Source: Aquirufa beregesia (GTDB taxonomy: Bacteria; Bacteroidota; Bacteroidia; Cytophagales; Spirosomataceae). Taken from it: 64,000 bases of DNA. Location of the stretch: assembly GCF_011090385.1 (NCBI RefSeq), contig NZ_SEWW01000005.1:150275-214274 (forward strand). The letters are read 5' to 3'. A model generated the notes under the pieces. That model saw only the letters and a program-made list of their open reading frames with translations. It had not been told where the DNA came from and searched no databases. The position numbers were made by a program, and so were the translations under genes. This document shows positions 24,812 through 34,851 of the stretch, in pieces (position 1 is the first letter of the stretch; each line of letters starts with the position of its first letter).

Positions 24812-25936
24812 TTAATTATACGAGTTCAACATCACCGGCATTACCAATAACAGCACATCTTCGTTTTCATCTTGATCCGATGGAATGATTAAACCAGCCT
24901 TATTCGGTTCACTCAACTTAATGTCCACATACTTAGCACTTAAATTGCCCAATAATTCCGAAATCAATTTAGCATTAAAACCAATCTCCATATCTTTTCC
25001 TGCATATTCACAAGCCAATACTTCATTAGCTTCGTTGGAATAATCTAAATCTTCTGCCGAAAGCGTTAATTTATTGGCACTTAATTTCAAGCGAATTTGA
25101 TGCGTCGTCTTATTGGAATAAATGGAGATACGTTTCACTGAACTCAAAAATTCCATTCTGTTGATGGTCAAAATCTCATTGTTCTCCTTTGGAATCGCAT
25201 TTTCATACTCTGGGAAACGCTCGTCGATAATCCGACAAATCAAGGAGAAACTTTGGAAGGTAAAGAAAGCGTTCGATTGACTAAACTCTACTTTTACCGT
25301 GGTATCATCCATTGGAAGGGTCGATTTTAACAATGACAAGGCTTTTTTCGGTAAAATCAAGCTGCTTTGTGCCTCTGGACGAATATCCGTTCTGCGGTAA
25401 CGCACTAAACGGTGACCATCCGTTGCCACAAAATTGGTATGGTCTCCCATCATTTGAATCAAAACTCCCGTCATAGCAGGGCGCATATCATCATTGGAAA
25501 CGGCTAATAAGGTGTTGGCAATGGCCTCACCTAATACCGAAGAAGAAAGACTAATGGATTGGTTTTTAGCTACTTCAGGAATACGAGGGAAATCAATTGG
25601 ATTTTCTCCGCTCAATTTAAAACGACCATTCTGAGTTGAAATTTCTGCCCCAAAAGTCCCTTGATCTGCTGAAATAGTCACAGGTTGCTCGGGTAAGCTA
25701 CGTAAGGTTTCCAACAACAATCGAGCAGGTAAGGCTATGGATCCATTTTCTGCGCCTTCTACATCCAACGTGGTAGTCATCACCGTTTGCAAATCTGATG
25801 CCGTCAAGGTCAATTGATTGCCCTCCAATTCAACTAAAATATTCTCTAAAATAGGAATGATTGGATTGCTCGCAACAACCCCATTGATGGCTGAGATTTG
25901 TTTGAGAAGAACACTAGAAGCTACAAGAAATTTCAT
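24812..25936 (-). CDS. dnaN: DNA polymerase III sliding clamp subunit beta
   Basis: 374 residues from the ATG at 25936 (MKFLVASSVLLKQISAINGVV). An upstream ATG in the same frame would add 18 residues that do not fit the family. The three clamp domains are present: residues 1-120 ending at LSGENPIDFPRIP, a middle domain with TGVLIQM and FVATDGHRLVRY, and a third with ENNEILTINRMEFLSSVKRISIYSN. The C-terminus VLLLVMPVML is the usual peptide-binding edge. The ring holds the replicative polymerase on DNA. It follows gldG on the same strand, an order common in Bacteroidota. Confidence 0.95.
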   Translation of the reverse strand: MKFLVASSVLLKQISAINGVVASNPIIPILENILVELEGNQLTLTASDLQTVMTTTLDVEGAENGSIALPARLLLETLRSLPEQPVTISADQGTFGAEISTQNGRFKLSGENPIDFPRIPEVAKNQSISLSSSVLGEAIANTLLAVSNDDMRPAMTGVLIQMMGDHTNFVATDGHRLVRYRRTDIRPEAQSSLILPKKALSLLKSTLPMDDTTVKVEFSQSNAFFTFQSFSLICRIIDERFPEYENAIPKENNEILTINRMEFLSSVKRISIYSNKTTHQIRLKLSANKLTLSAEDLDYSNEANEVLACEYAGKDMEIGFNAKLISELLGNLSAKYVDIKLSEPNKAGLIIPSDQDENEDVLLLVMPVMLNSYN

Positions 25937-26030
25937 GTATACGATGGTTTTAAGAGTATTTGTGATAAAGGCACCTGCAGGTGCATTCAAACCTTGAAGT
26001 TAAAATAATTTAGGTATTCTACCAAAGGTT

Positions 26031-27707
26031 TCAAGCATTGTATTTTTTCTTTCGGTATAGTATGACCAAAAGACTGATAATTCCTGCAAAAGCAATCGGA
26101 ATAGCCAAATTTATGCCTTGCCAAAAGCTTTTTTCTTCCTTGACCTTCACTTTATCCAAAGGTCGCAAACGAACATTTTTATTTCTAGCCAATAAAGCCT
26201 GTTGATCATCCAATAAGTAATGAAAGGCATTTAAAACGAAGTCTTTGTTGGCAAAGGTATGTTTCGCAAAAGTATCAAATCCCAAAGGCAAAGGTGCCTT
26301 GGTGCTAGGGTCAATTCCATTCAAAGGAATGTCGCCATCTGCCACGATGATTAAGGCACCAGCTTGGTCAGTTTTGGCCTGAAAAGGTTTCGCTAATTTT
26401 TCAGTAGGTAAAATCCGATTGGTGAAGGCTGATTGGAATTTACCTTCCAACAGGTACGAAATCACTTGTGAACCTCCTTGGTATTTAGCGGGATCAAATT
26501 CTTTGCCAGATGCCGAGAAGGGTAGGGTAGCAGGTGTTTTTTGAACTTGCGTATAAGGACTGGTTTTTAATAAAGCGGTTCTCTTTAGGCTTTGACCACT
26601 TTGTATGGTATCCAAACTAGAAACAAAACGCCCATAAATGGCATCTAGGTTTTTCGTAATGACTGAATTCGGATTTCCATTCAATAATGGAAAAGCTGGC
26701 CAAGGCATTAATTCCAAATTGGCTTGATTCCCAAAATTACCCACAGCCAATGGAATCGCTCCACACAATTGGGCATCTTTCACCAAATTGGCATTTAATC
26801 TGACCCCATATTGGAATAACAGATTCTGTAAGCCTAAGTCCTGCGGAGTGACAATCAATCCTTGCTTCTCCAAGGTATCTATCCTAACGCCATCTAAGAA
26901 GAAAATGCCTTTACCCCCCTGAACCAAAAACTGGTCTATTTTATATTGATCTTCCGTAGAAAACTTAATAGAAGGCTGTATGACGCAAATGGCATCTAAG
27001 CCATCTAAGGTTAGCGATTGCGATAAATCAACCGGATATAGGTCGTAAGATTTTTTCAACTGCGCAATCAAATCCAATTGTTTGATGGCGGGCACTTGAC
27101 TGTGATCTAAAAAGAAACCAATTTTCTTTCGTTCTCGATTATCCTGAACTTGTCGAATCCCCTGCATCAATTCGTATTCAAGGCCTTCAATGGACTGGTT
27201 CAGAACTTCTTGGGGGCTGGTCAGCTTATTGCCTTTTAATAATAAAATGGCTGCTTGTCGGTCTGATTTCTCAATGACAATCCCCGGGAAAATCAATTGT
27301 TGTACTTGTTGTCCATCTTCCTGATTCACGACATTGGTAGGAGGTATGCCTAAGGAATCCAAATAAAAGATGAGCGCTTGTCTATCTTTTTCTTTAGGGT
27401 AGGTCTTATATACGTCTATTTGCTCGATATCGATGCGCTGAGGACTTTGGGCGCGCACATCATCCAACAACTCCAATAGAGCTTTTTCGAGTCTTCTAAA
27501 GCCGCCTGGAAGGTTTCGCCCACCTAAATACACTTTGATGGAAATGGGGCCATCCAAGGATTGCAAAACAGCTACCGAAGATTCACTGAGGGTAAACTTC
27601 TTTTCTTCGCTTAAATCCCAACGTAAACGTAGCTGCGGGCTAAGCACGATGAGTAAAATACCCACACCAATCAAGATTGCCCACAAGCCATTTTTTGTCA
27701 GTTTCAT
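26031..27707 (-). CDS. gldG: Gliding motility ABC transporter auxiliary protein GldG
   Basis: 558 residues from the ATG at 27707. The alternative start 33 bp upstream falls inside a hairpin that ends the ppiD transcript, so the shorter form is preferred. It begins with a membrane helix (GLWAILIGVGILLIVLSPQLRLRWDLSEEKKFTLS). A large periplasmic domain of the ABC-transporter auxiliary type follows (ISIKVYLGG, GIPPTNVVNQEDGQQVQQLIFPGIVI, DAICVIQP, KGIFFLDGVR), and a C-terminal helix (FAGIISLLVILYR) precedes a basic tail. In gliding Bacteroidota GldG acts with permease GldF and ATPase GldA. Here dnaN follows, but gldF is not adjacent; the gene upstream is a peptidyl-prolyl isomerase. Confidence 0.85.
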   Translation of the reverse strand: MKLTKNGLWAILIGVGILLIVLSPQLRLRWDLSEEKKFTLSESSVAVLQSLDGPISIKVYLGGRNLPGGFRRLEKALLELLDDVRAQSPQRIDIEQIDVYKTYPKEKDRQALIFYLDSLGIPPTNVVNQEDGQQVQQLIFPGIVIEKSDRQAAILLLKGNKLTSPQEVLNQSIEGLEYELMQGIRQVQDNRERKKIGFFLDHSQVPAIKQLDLIAQLKKSYDLYPVDLSQSLTLDGLDAICVIQPSIKFSTEDQYKIDQFLVQGGKGIFFLDGVRIDTLEKQGLIVTPQDLGLQNLLFQYGVRLNANLVKDAQLCGAIPLAVGNFGNQANLELMPWPAFPLLNGNPNSVITKNLDAIYGRFVSSLDTIQSGQSLKRTALLKTSPYTQVQKTPATLPFSASGKEFDPAKYQGGSQVISYLLEGKFQSAFTNRILPTEKLAKPFQAKTDQAGALIIVADGDIPLNGIDPSTKAPLPLGFDTFAKHTFANKDFVLNAFHYLLDDQQALLARNKNVRLRPLDKVKVKEEKSFWQGINLAIPIAFAGIISLLVILYRKKKYNA

Positions 27708-27731
27708 TTGGATCTTATTCGTTTCAAACAA

Positions 27732-27759
27732 GAAAAGCATTCCTTACAGAATGCTTTTC
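27732..27759 (-). terminator. Hairpin between ppiD and gldG
   Basis: GAAAAGCATTC and GAATGCTTTTC form a perfect 11-bp stem with a 6-base loop and a TTTTC end on the minus strand, 20 bp after the ppiD stop. It separates ppiD from gldG and decides the gldG start. Confidence 0.6.
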
Positions 27760-27779
27760 AAAGATAAAGGATATTTTGA

Positions 27780-29897
27780 TTAATAGAATTTGTAGCGTTT
27801 ATCTACAATTTTCGCATTGTCTTTAATGGCTTCATTGATGTAGTAAGAAGCACGTTGAATACCCATGGATTGGATTTGAGTTTTGTAAGTCGTATAATCC
27901 GCCAAAGCTGGAGCTGCTACTGCAGCCGTTTTTTCAGCAATAAATACGCCATTATCTCCAATGAATACTTGACTTCTCTTACCCGTTTTCAAACCAGCAA
28001 TCTTACCTAAAGCTACCGCATCAGGACCAGCTGTATTCAACATACCAGTAGATAATGTTACATCAGCTACATTTTCAACCAAGGCTCCAGCACCATATTT
28101 CTGAGCGATTTGCTCTAAGCTTCCTTTGATAGTGCTCAATTTAGCGAAGATTTTCTCTCCTTTCAATTCCGCGCGAACCAAGTTGGTAATTCCCTCACGG
28201 TAATCATCCACTTTCACATTGTCCTTATCTGTTTTACCCGTTAAGTAAGCCACAATGTATTGATTATCTTGCTCAAATACTTTTTTAGAACCATCACCTA
28301 CGGACGTGCCTTCATCAAATGCCCAACGAACAATTTCACGAGCATTGGTTAAGTTGTTGATGCTTGTTGCATTTTCTAACAAACGCTCAGCACGCATCAT
28401 GATGATGTTTTTATCTTTTTTCAAAGCAGCTTCGAAAGCTCCCAAAGTACCATTGGCATTAGCAAAAGCATCAGCTTGAGTGTAAACACGGTCTAAAGTC
28501 GCTTGAGAAGGAGCAATGGTTTTGTTGATGGCTGCTAAACGGTAAGCTGTATTTGTTTTTGCATCAGTAATTTTTACGATATGATATCCAAATTCAGTTT
28601 CAACCACAGCTGGCATTAAACCAGCTCCGTTGAATCCGAAGATCGCTTTTTCAAAAGCCTTAGTCATGGAACCATTGTTCTTGAAATAGCCTAGGTCGCC
28701 ACCATTTTGAGCGGTACCATCCATGCCATTCAATTGAGCCAAGGTTTCAAAGCTTGCACCACCCTTGATTTGAGTTAAGATGCTTTCAGCTCTTTGTTTC
28801 GCTTGTGCTTTGGCAGAATCCGATTTATTAGCAGGAGCAATTAAAATATGGCTGGCACGAACAGTGAACAAGCTATCTTTTTTAATTCCACCGTATTTGT
28901 AAATAGAATAAGTCAAACCATTTTTGAATGGTCCATAAATACCACCTACTTGGAAAGTTCCTAATTGAGATTTAACCACTTCAGGGATTTCAGAATAAGC
29001 CAATAAATAAGGAGTACGAACATCCGAGTTCAACATAGCAAATGCTGAATCGTTAGGTGCTACTGCCAAATCCTTCGCTAACTTTTTGATTTGGTTGTAA
29101 AACTCAACCGTATCTTGGGAGGTAGGAACTACTGGGAAAGTAGCGTATTGGATAGAACGAGAATTAATTCCTTTGAAACGATCTTTATGTTTCGCTAAAT
29201 ACTCTTCCAATTGCGCATCACTCACCTTCACGGTTGAATCTGGAATTGAGAAGAAAGGCACATATAAGAAACGAGCAGAAAACTTTGAATTTTGCGCTTG
29301 GTATTCTTTTTGTGCTTCGGCGGTATTCACGTAAGTCGACAAACGGATTAAGCTTTCATACTTAGCACGAATACGATCTTGAGCAATTGATTTCTCAAAA
29401 TTAGCCCAGCCTTGTTGCTGCTGTGCCGGCATCGTTTTTAAATTTTTCAAAAACTGAATCACAAAAGTCTTATCAAATTGACCTGTTTGAGGATTGGTGA
29501 ATTGCTGACGAACTGATGGGTGGATATTATTTCCTTGCACCATATCAATCAATTCTTCCGAAGAAACTTTCAATCCTAAAGCATCAAATTCATTTTTGTA
29601 GGCAATATCCAAGATGTATTGGTTCCAAACTTGATCACGGATCATGGTAGCTTCTTGCTCCCCTGGACCTTTACCTGTTTGTGCGGTATAATTAGCTGTA
29701 GCCTCTTCAACCTTCTTTTGGAATTCAGGTAATAAAATACTTTCACCTGCTATAACGCCAACTTCTTGGTTATTAGAGCCAAATAAAGACGATCTTCCTT
29801 GGAAAATATCACTACCGATGAGAAATAAAATTAAACTGATGGCGATTGCTGCTGCCGCGATTCCCGATTTCTCTCTAATTTTTGTAATTAATGCCAT
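27780..29897 (-). CDS. ppiD: Membrane-anchored peptidyl-prolyl isomerase, PpiD-like
   Basis: 705 residues. One membrane helix lies near the N-terminus (GIAAAAIAISLILFLIG). Next comes a SurA/PpiD N-terminal chaperone region (QEVGVIAGESILLPEFQKKVEEA to about residue 250). A parvulin domain follows at about 345-445: VRASHILIAP, GGASFETLAQLNG, GGDLGYFKNNGSMTKAFEKAIFGF, VVETEFGYHIVKI. A second, degenerate parvulin-like region and a C-terminal domain complete it. It helps secreted proteins fold at the outer face of the inner membrane. The length matches Bacteroidota PpiD proteins. It is followed by its own hairpin terminator. Confidence 0.88.
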   Translation of the reverse strand: MALITKIREKSGIAAAAIAISLILFLIGSDIFQGRSSLFGSNNQEVGVIAGESILLPEFQKKVEEATANYTAQTGKGPGEQEATMIRDQVWNQYILDIAYKNEFDALGLKVSSEELIDMVQGNNIHPSVRQQFTNPQTGQFDKTFVIQFLKNLKTMPAQQQQGWANFEKSIAQDRIRAKYESLIRLSTYVNTAEAQKEYQAQNSKFSARFLYVPFFSIPDSTVKVSDAQLEEYLAKHKDRFKGINSRSIQYATFPVVPTSQDTVEFYNQIKKLAKDLAVAPNDSAFAMLNSDVRTPYLLAYSEIPEVVKSQLGTFQVGGIYGPFKNGLTYSIYKYGGIKKDSLFTVRASHILIAPANKSDSAKAQAKQRAESILTQIKGGASFETLAQLNGMDGTAQNGGDLGYFKNNGSMTKAFEKAIFGFNGAGLMPAVVETEFGYHIVKITDAKTNTAYRLAAINKTIAPSQATLDRVYTQADAFANANGTLGAFEAALKKDKNIIMMRAERLLENATSINNLTNAREIVRWAFDEGTSVGDGSKKVFEQDNQYIVAYLTGKTDKDNVKVDDYREGITNLVRAELKGEKIFAKLSTIKGSLEQIAQKYGAGALVENVADVTLSTGMLNTAGPDAVALGKIAGLKTGKRSQVFIGDNGVFIAEKTAAVAAPALADYTTYKTQIQSMGIQRASYYINEAIKDNAKIVDKRYKFY

Positions 29898-30020
29898 TGA
29901 TAATGTATAATAAGTTGTTTAATGTCTTTTTTTAAGAGCCTTAGCCGTTCACAAAAGAAACGCAAAATAATCACATTTCTAATGAAAAAGCAAACCTTTA
30001 TCAGAATGAGCCTCCGAAAT

Positions 30021-31145
30021 TTAAGCTTTCAGGACTTGGGTCAAACTTTCTAAAAACTGATCGGCTACCTTTTGGTCAATGGCTAAACTCGGTAATAAAC
30101 GTAAAGTGTGCTTTCCTGCGTAGCCACAGAAGATATGGTGTTCAAATAATAATGCATCACGAATAGGGCCAACGGCTTGTTCTAATTCAATACCTATCAT
30201 CAAACCTTTTCCTCTAACTTCTTTAACAGCTGAGAATTGACTTAATTGATCCATCAAATACTGACCAATTTTTGCTGCATTTTCGATTAAGTTTTCGTCT
30301 TGGATGACATCTAAAACGGCATTTCCTGCGGCACAAGCCATGTGATTACCTCCAAAAGTGGTACCTAAAAGTCCATAGCTTGCCTTAATATGAGGAGCAA
30401 TTAATACGCCACCCATAGGAAAACCATTTCCCATGCCTTTAGCGGTAGTCATCATATCAGGCTGAATGCCAGCATATTGATGGGAAAAGAATTTGCCAGA
30501 ACGTCCATAGCCACATTGTACAGAATCCAAAATTAATTGAGCGCCAGTTTCATCACAACGTTTTCTTAAAGCCTTTAAAAATGCCGTCTCAGCTACTTGA
30601 ATTCCTCCTACACCTTGGATACCCTCTACAATGACTGCCGCAGTTTCTTCTGAAATACCTGCTTCTAATCCTTCAATTTGATTGAGGGGCAAAAAGCTAA
30701 CATGGGAAGTGTCATTGATAGGGGCAACAATGCTTGGATTGTCTGTCACCGCAACAGCACCCGCAGTACGGCCATGGAAGGCATTTTTAAAAGCAACCAC
30801 TTTTTTCCGTCCCGTATGAAAGGAGGCCAATTTCAAGGCATTTTCATTGGATTCTGCTCCTGAATTGGTTAGGAATAATTGATAATCGGGATAGCCGGAT
30901 AATTTACCCAACTTTTCGGCTAATTCTTCTTGACCAGGAATGATGACAGAATTGGAATAAAAACCAATATGCTGCAACTGTTCTGTTAATTTCGCTACGT
31001 AATAGGGATGCGAATGTCCAATGGAAATCACCGCGTGACCTCCATATAAATCCGTGTATGTTTGACCCTTTTTATCCCATAAAGTAACACCTTGTGCTTT
31101 CACAAGTTCAATAGGATAAAGTGGGTATACGTCGAATAATTTCAT
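30021..31145 (-). CDS. argD: Acetylornithine/succinylornithine aminotransferase
   Basis: 374 residues, a class-III PLP aminotransferase: FYSNSVIIPGQEELAEKL, NSGAESNENALKLASFHTGRKKVVAFKNAFHGRT, LILDSVQCGYGRSGKFFSHQ (the Asp-x-x-Gln pair near the cofactor) and TTAKGMGNGFPMGGVL with the PLP lysine. It makes N-acyl-ornithine from the semialdehyde. Many Bacteroidota use N-succinyl rather than N-acetyl intermediates; this cannot be told from this protein alone. It is the last of four collinear genes (GNAT, argG, argC, argD), 41 bp after argC. Confidence 0.92.
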   Translation of the reverse strand: MKLFDVYPLYPIELVKAQGVTLWDKKGQTYTDLYGGHAVISIGHSHPYYVAKLTEQLQHIGFYSNSVIIPGQEELAEKLGKLSGYPDYQLFLTNSGAESNENALKLASFHTGRKKVVAFKNAFHGRTAGAVAVTDNPSIVAPINDTSHVSFLPLNQIEGLEAGISEETAAVIVEGIQGVGGIQVAETAFLKALRKRCDETGAQLILDSVQCGYGRSGKFFSHQYAGIQPDMMTTAKGMGNGFPMGGVLIAPHIKASYGLLGTTFGGNHMACAAGNAVLDVIQDENLIENAAKIGQYLMDQLSQFSAVKEVRGKGLMIGIELEQAVGPIRDALLFEHHIFCGYAGKHTLRLLPSLAIDQKVADQFLESLTQVLKA

Positions 31146-31186
31146 GATAATGCGTGTTTTTTGAATGAAAATCTAGGTAACATGGA

Positions 31187-32137
31187 TTAAAAACCAATGG
31201 CTTTTAATCGTAGACCTTCATCTTCTTTCCAGCCCAACATGATATTCATGTTTTGCACAGCTTGTCCTGAGGCCCCTTTAATGAGATTGTCAATGATGGA
31301 AGTTATCAACAATTGGCCTTGGTGGATTTCTAGGTGCAATAAGCATTTATTGGTATTCACCACTTGCTTTAAATCAATGCTGGCTTTAGAGACGAAGACA
31401 AAGGGGGAGGACTCATAGTAGTCATGGTACAATTCCAAGGCCTCTTCTAGAGTACCCGTATAAGGAGTATATACATTGGCCATGATTCCCCGAGAGAAAT
31501 TACCTCGATAAGGGACGAAATGGATCAAAGGAGCCTTTTTCCCAAAGGCTAATGTTTGACCAATTTCTGCCAGGTGTTGATGAGTGAAAGCTTTATAAAT
31601 ACTAATATTATTATTTCTCCAAGAAAAATGGCTTGTGTTTGACAAAGACTGTCCAGCTCCAGTACTACCTGTAATAGCTGAAACGTGTATATCTCCCGTT
31701 ATTTTTCCAGCGGCAGCCAAAGGCAACAGCGCTAATTCAATGGAAGTAGCGAAGCATCCAGGATTAGCAATTTTTTGAGCTGCTTGGATTTTGGCTTTTT
31801 GGAATTCAGGAAGTCCATAGACGAAACCATCGGATTCATCCCGGTAGTCAGTACTTAAATCAATGATTTTGGTATGCCAAGGAATGTTATTTGCCTCTAA
31901 GAATTTCTTAGATTCTCCATGGCCTGAGCACAGAAATAACACATCCACAGGCTGTAAGGTATCCGTGAATTTGGCAAAAGTGCTACCTAACAAATCAGTA
32001 TGCACATCAGAAACCAACTTACCCGCTTGTGAATTGGAAAGAATACAAGTCAATTCCACATCGGGATGATTGACCAAAATCCGCAATAATTCACCTCCAG
32101 TGTATCCAGCTGCACCAACAATTCCTATCTTAGCCAT
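31187..32137 (-). CDS. argC: N-acetyl-gamma-glutamyl-phosphate reductase
   Basis: 316 residues. The NAD(P)-binding start is KIGIVGAAGYTGGELLRIL; the catalytic cysteine is in NPGCFATSIELALLPL; HFVPYRGNFSRGIMANVYT and the ending GASGQAVQNMNIMLGW are typical. It reduces N-acyl-glutamyl phosphate to the semialdehyde. It is a single base away from argG, so the two are surely co-transcribed. The length is slightly short compared with the about 340 residues of the long type, which fits the short-type ArgC of this phylum. Confidence 0.93.
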   Translation of the reverse strand: MAKIGIVGAAGYTGGELLRILVNHPDVELTCILSNSQAGKLVSDVHTDLLGSTFAKFTDTLQPVDVLFLCSGHGESKKFLEANNIPWHTKIIDLSTDYRDESDGFVYGLPEFQKAKIQAAQKIANPGCFATSIELALLPLAAAGKITGDIHVSAITGSTGAGQSLSNTSHFSWRNNNISIYKAFTHQHLAEIGQTLAFGKKAPLIHFVPYRGNFSRGIMANVYTPYTGTLEEALELYHDYYESSPFVFVSKASIDLKQVVNTNKCLLHLEIHQGQLLITSIIDNLIKGASGQAVQNMNIMLGWKEDEGLRLKAIGF

Positions 32138-32138
32138 A

Positions 32139-33332
32139 CTATTTTTCGTTTACCTTCCGGTGTATCATGGTTTGGTTCGAGACAATTTTAGAGAACCCTC
32201 TAACGTCATCACCTGACCAAGCTTTGTTCATTTCGCCATAAGCTCCAAATACGGATGACATTAAATCGTATTTAGATTCGATGCCAAGGATGTGGAATTG
32301 ATATGGATTTAATTGTACGTGAACCGTACCTGTTACATTGCTTTGAGTATCCGCCAAGAATGTTTCAAAGTTGCGCATCACAGGCTCTAAAAACTGACCT
32401 TCGTGCAGCAAGGTTCCATACATATCACCGATGTTTTGTTTCCAATACAACTGGTGTTTGGTCAAAATATGTTTTTCTAAACTGTGGTGTGCTTTAATGA
32501 TAATCAATGGAGCAGGGGCTTCAAATCCCACACGACCTTTAATGCCAATAATGGTGTCACCCACATGTATATCCCTTCCAATGGCAAACGCACTAGCTAT
32601 TTCCGTCAATTCACGGATGGCGGCTACTTTTGAACTGGATTTTTTGCCGTTAATGCCTACCAATTCTCCTTGTTCAAACTCCAAGCTGATACGTTCAGGA
32701 GTGCTTTTAGTCAATTGGGTAGGCCATGCATCTTCTGGCAAATAACCATCAGATGTTAAGGTTTCTTTTCCTCCAACCGAAGTACCCCAAAGGCCTTTGT
32801 TGATGGAATAGGCGGCTTTATGCCATTCTTGAACTACACCTTTCGACTTCAAAAAGTCAATTTCTGCTTCGCGAGAAAGCTGTAAGTCACGGATAGGCGT
32901 AATAACCTCACATTCAGGAGCTAAAATGCGGAATACCACATCGAAACGCACTTGGTCATTTCCTGCGCCAGTACTTCCGTGAGCAATGGCTTTGGCACCT
33001 AATTTTTCCGCATATTTGGCTACTGCCGTAGCTTGGAATACCCGTTCTGCAGAAACAGAAAGCGGATAAGTATTGTTTTTTAATACATTACCATAGACCA
33101 AAAAGCGTATACAATCTTGGTAATAAGCGTCTACAACATCCAAAGTAACGTGTGAACTTACCCCTAAGGCGTAGGCTTTGGCTTCTATGGCTTTTAATTC
33201 TTCAGGAGAAAAACCACCCGTATCTACTAAAGCTGAGTGCACTTCCATGCCACGCTCTTCGCTTAAATATTTGACACAAAATGAGGTATCTAATCCTCCA
33301 CTAAAGGCTAAAATTACTTTCGGCTTGCTCAT
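32139..33332 (-). CDS. argG: Argininosuccinate synthase
   Basis: 397 residues. The ATP-binding PP-loop is VILAFSGGLDTSFCVKYL. HGSTGAGNDQVRFD binds ATP/aspartate. PIRDLQLSREAEIDFLKSKG, YSINKGLWGTSVGGKE and the C-terminal SVFGAYGEMNKAWSGDDVRGF complete the family pattern. It joins citrulline and aspartate. The upstream GNAT gene ends 2 bp before, giving a tight operon. Confidence 0.95.
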   Translation of the reverse strand: MSKPKVILAFSGGLDTSFCVKYLSEERGMEVHSALVDTGGFSPEELKAIEAKAYALGVSSHVTLDVVDAYYQDCIRFLVYGNVLKNNTYPLSVSAERVFQATAVAKYAEKLGAKAIAHGSTGAGNDQVRFDVVFRILAPECEVITPIRDLQLSREAEIDFLKSKGVVQEWHKAAYSINKGLWGTSVGGKETLTSDGYLPEDAWPTQLTKSTPERISLEFEQGELVGINGKKSSSKVAAIRELTEIASAFAIGRDIHVGDTIIGIKGRVGFEAPAPLIIIKAHHSLEKHILTKHQLYWKQNIGDMYGTLLHEGQFLEPVMRNFETFLADTQSNVTGTVHVQLNPYQFHILGIESKYDLMSSVFGAYGEMNKAWSGDDVRGFSKIVSNQTMIHRKVNEK

Positions 33333-33334
33333 GT

Positions 33335-34000
33335 TTATTTGGATTTCCCCTTTTTCTTAAAGGGCATTAATAATTTCTCTTTGATCTTTTTCAGCTTACT
33401 GAAATCAGCAATGTTTTTCAGGAATAACCATTTTTCTTCGGAATCTCCTACGGACTTCTTGGATGCATTTGGGTCGTAAATCATCCCAGTACACAAGCAA
33501 ATTTTGCGTTCTGTACGGGTTAAAATATCGTAATTGACACAGGATTCACAGCCCTTCCAGAAATTATCATCCACAGGTAATTCTGAAAAAGTAGTAGGTT
33601 CATAGCCTAAATCCGAGTTGATTTTCATCACGGCCAAGGAAGTGGTGATACCGATGATTTTAGCATCCGGATACCGAGTTCTGGATAATTCAAATGCCTT
33701 AGCTTTCACGGCTTTAGCCACACCATATTGACGGTAAGAAGGATTGACAATCAATCCCGAGTTAGCAACAAACTTACCATGTTGCCACGTTTCTATATAA
33801 CAAAAGCCAACAAATGCTCCTGTGATGTCATCGGTAGCAATAATCGCTTTCCCTTCCGACATTTTTTCTTGGAGGTATTCAGGTGTTCTTTTGGCAATAC
33901 CCGTACCACGAGCTTTTGCCGATTCTGCCATTTCGTAGCAAATAGACTCTGCTAGGCCAAAATGGGCTTGACTAGCAACTTGAACAGTATAAGGATTCAT
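33335..34000 (-). CDS. GNAT acetyltransferase of the arginine operon
   Basis: 221 residues. The first 150 form a GNAT domain: AIIATDDITGAFVGFCYIETW, NSGLIVNPSYRQYGVAKAVKAKAFELSRTRYPDAKIIGIT (acetyl-CoA loop with RQYGVAK) and INSDLGYEP. A tail follows with a four-cysteine cluster (GCESCVNYDILTRTERKICLCTGM) that could hold a metal. As the first gene before argG-argC-argD it is the best candidate for the N-acylglutamate-forming step, since no classical ArgA or ArgJ is seen. That role is inferred from context. Confidence 0.75.
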   Translation of the reverse strand: MNPYTVQVASQAHFGLAESICYEMAESAKARGTGIAKRTPEYLQEKMSEGKAIIATDDITGAFVGFCYIETWQHGKFVANSGLIVNPSYRQYGVAKAVKAKAFELSRTRYPDAKIIGITTSLAVMKINSDLGYEPTTFSELPVDDNFWKGCESCVNYDILTRTERKICLCTGMIYDPNASKKSVGDSEEKWLFLKNIADFSKLKKIKEKLLMPFKKKGKSK

Positions 34001-34225
34001 TCAGTAAAGACGATAAAAATTAAACAATAGCATTCCTCAGGTCCCCAGGGGATCATACCCTAAAGATGTATCGTCGCCTTCGTCGGATAGGAGATGTAAG
34101 ATGTACGAATAATAATTTTATCTGCATTCTTTTTGTAAACTAGGATGCTCGTCCTAAGTTTGTCCTAATTAGCTCGCAATTTCAGAAATTCAGCGGGGAA
34201 ATGCGAATAATCTCCTAATTATTTC

Positions 34226-34837
34226 ATGAAAGAGGATAAACTATTATCAGTAGAACAATTAATTTACGCTTATGCTAAAGGTGTTTTTCCCATGGCGGAT
34301 GAGGGTGAAATTCATTGGTATAGCCCAGATCCAAGGGCCATTATTCCCATCGACTCTTACAAGCCTACCCAATCTTTGAGGTCTGTTATCAATAAACATC
34401 TTTTTGAAATACGCATTGATTCGCAGTTTGAGGCAGTGATGCGCTGCTGTGCTGCTCCTAGGTCAACGGATTCAGAAACATGGATTTCGGAAGAAATTAT
34501 CCAATCCTATACCGACTTATTTCGCATAGGTTTTGCCCATTCAGTGGAAGCATATCAAGAGGGAAAACTTGTAGGGGGGCTGTATGGGGTAGCTTTGGGG
34601 GGCGCTTATTTTGGGGAATCTATGTTTAGTTTGGTATCAAATTCCTCGAAAGTGGCCTTTCATTATTTGATGATTTTACTTCGTGAGCAGGGGTATTCTT
34701 TATTGGATACCCAATTTATGAATGATAATGTACTCCGCTATGGAGCCATAGAAATAAGTAGAAAAGAATATAAGAACCGATTGGCCAAGGCCCTTAAACA
34801 GACTTGTCACTTTGAATTACCAGGGAAAGATTATTAA
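34226..34837 (+). CDS. aat: Leucyl/phenylalanyl-tRNA-protein transferase
   Basis: 203 residues. Family motifs: AYAKGVFPMADEGEIHWYSPDPRAIIP, then SVEAYQEGKLVGGLYGVALGGAYFGESMFS, ASK-like SNSSKVAFHYL and LLDTQFMNDNVLRYGAIEISRKEY. It adds Leu or Phe to proteins with basic N-termini, marking them for ClpAP/ClpS. It is divergent from the arginine operon across a 225-bp gap and convergent with the next gene. Confidence 0.95.
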   Translation: MKEDKLLSVEQLIYAYAKGVFPMADEGEIHWYSPDPRAIIPIDSYKPTQSLRSVINKHLFEIRIDSQFEAVMRCCAAPRSTDSETWISEEIIQSYTDLFRIGFAHSVEAYQEGKLVGGLYGVALGGAYFGESMFSLVSNSSKVAFHYLMILLREQGYSLLDTQFMNDNVLRYGAIEISRKEYKNRLAKALKQTCHFELPGKDY

Positions 34838-34851
34838 ATGTTCTTTTCAAA

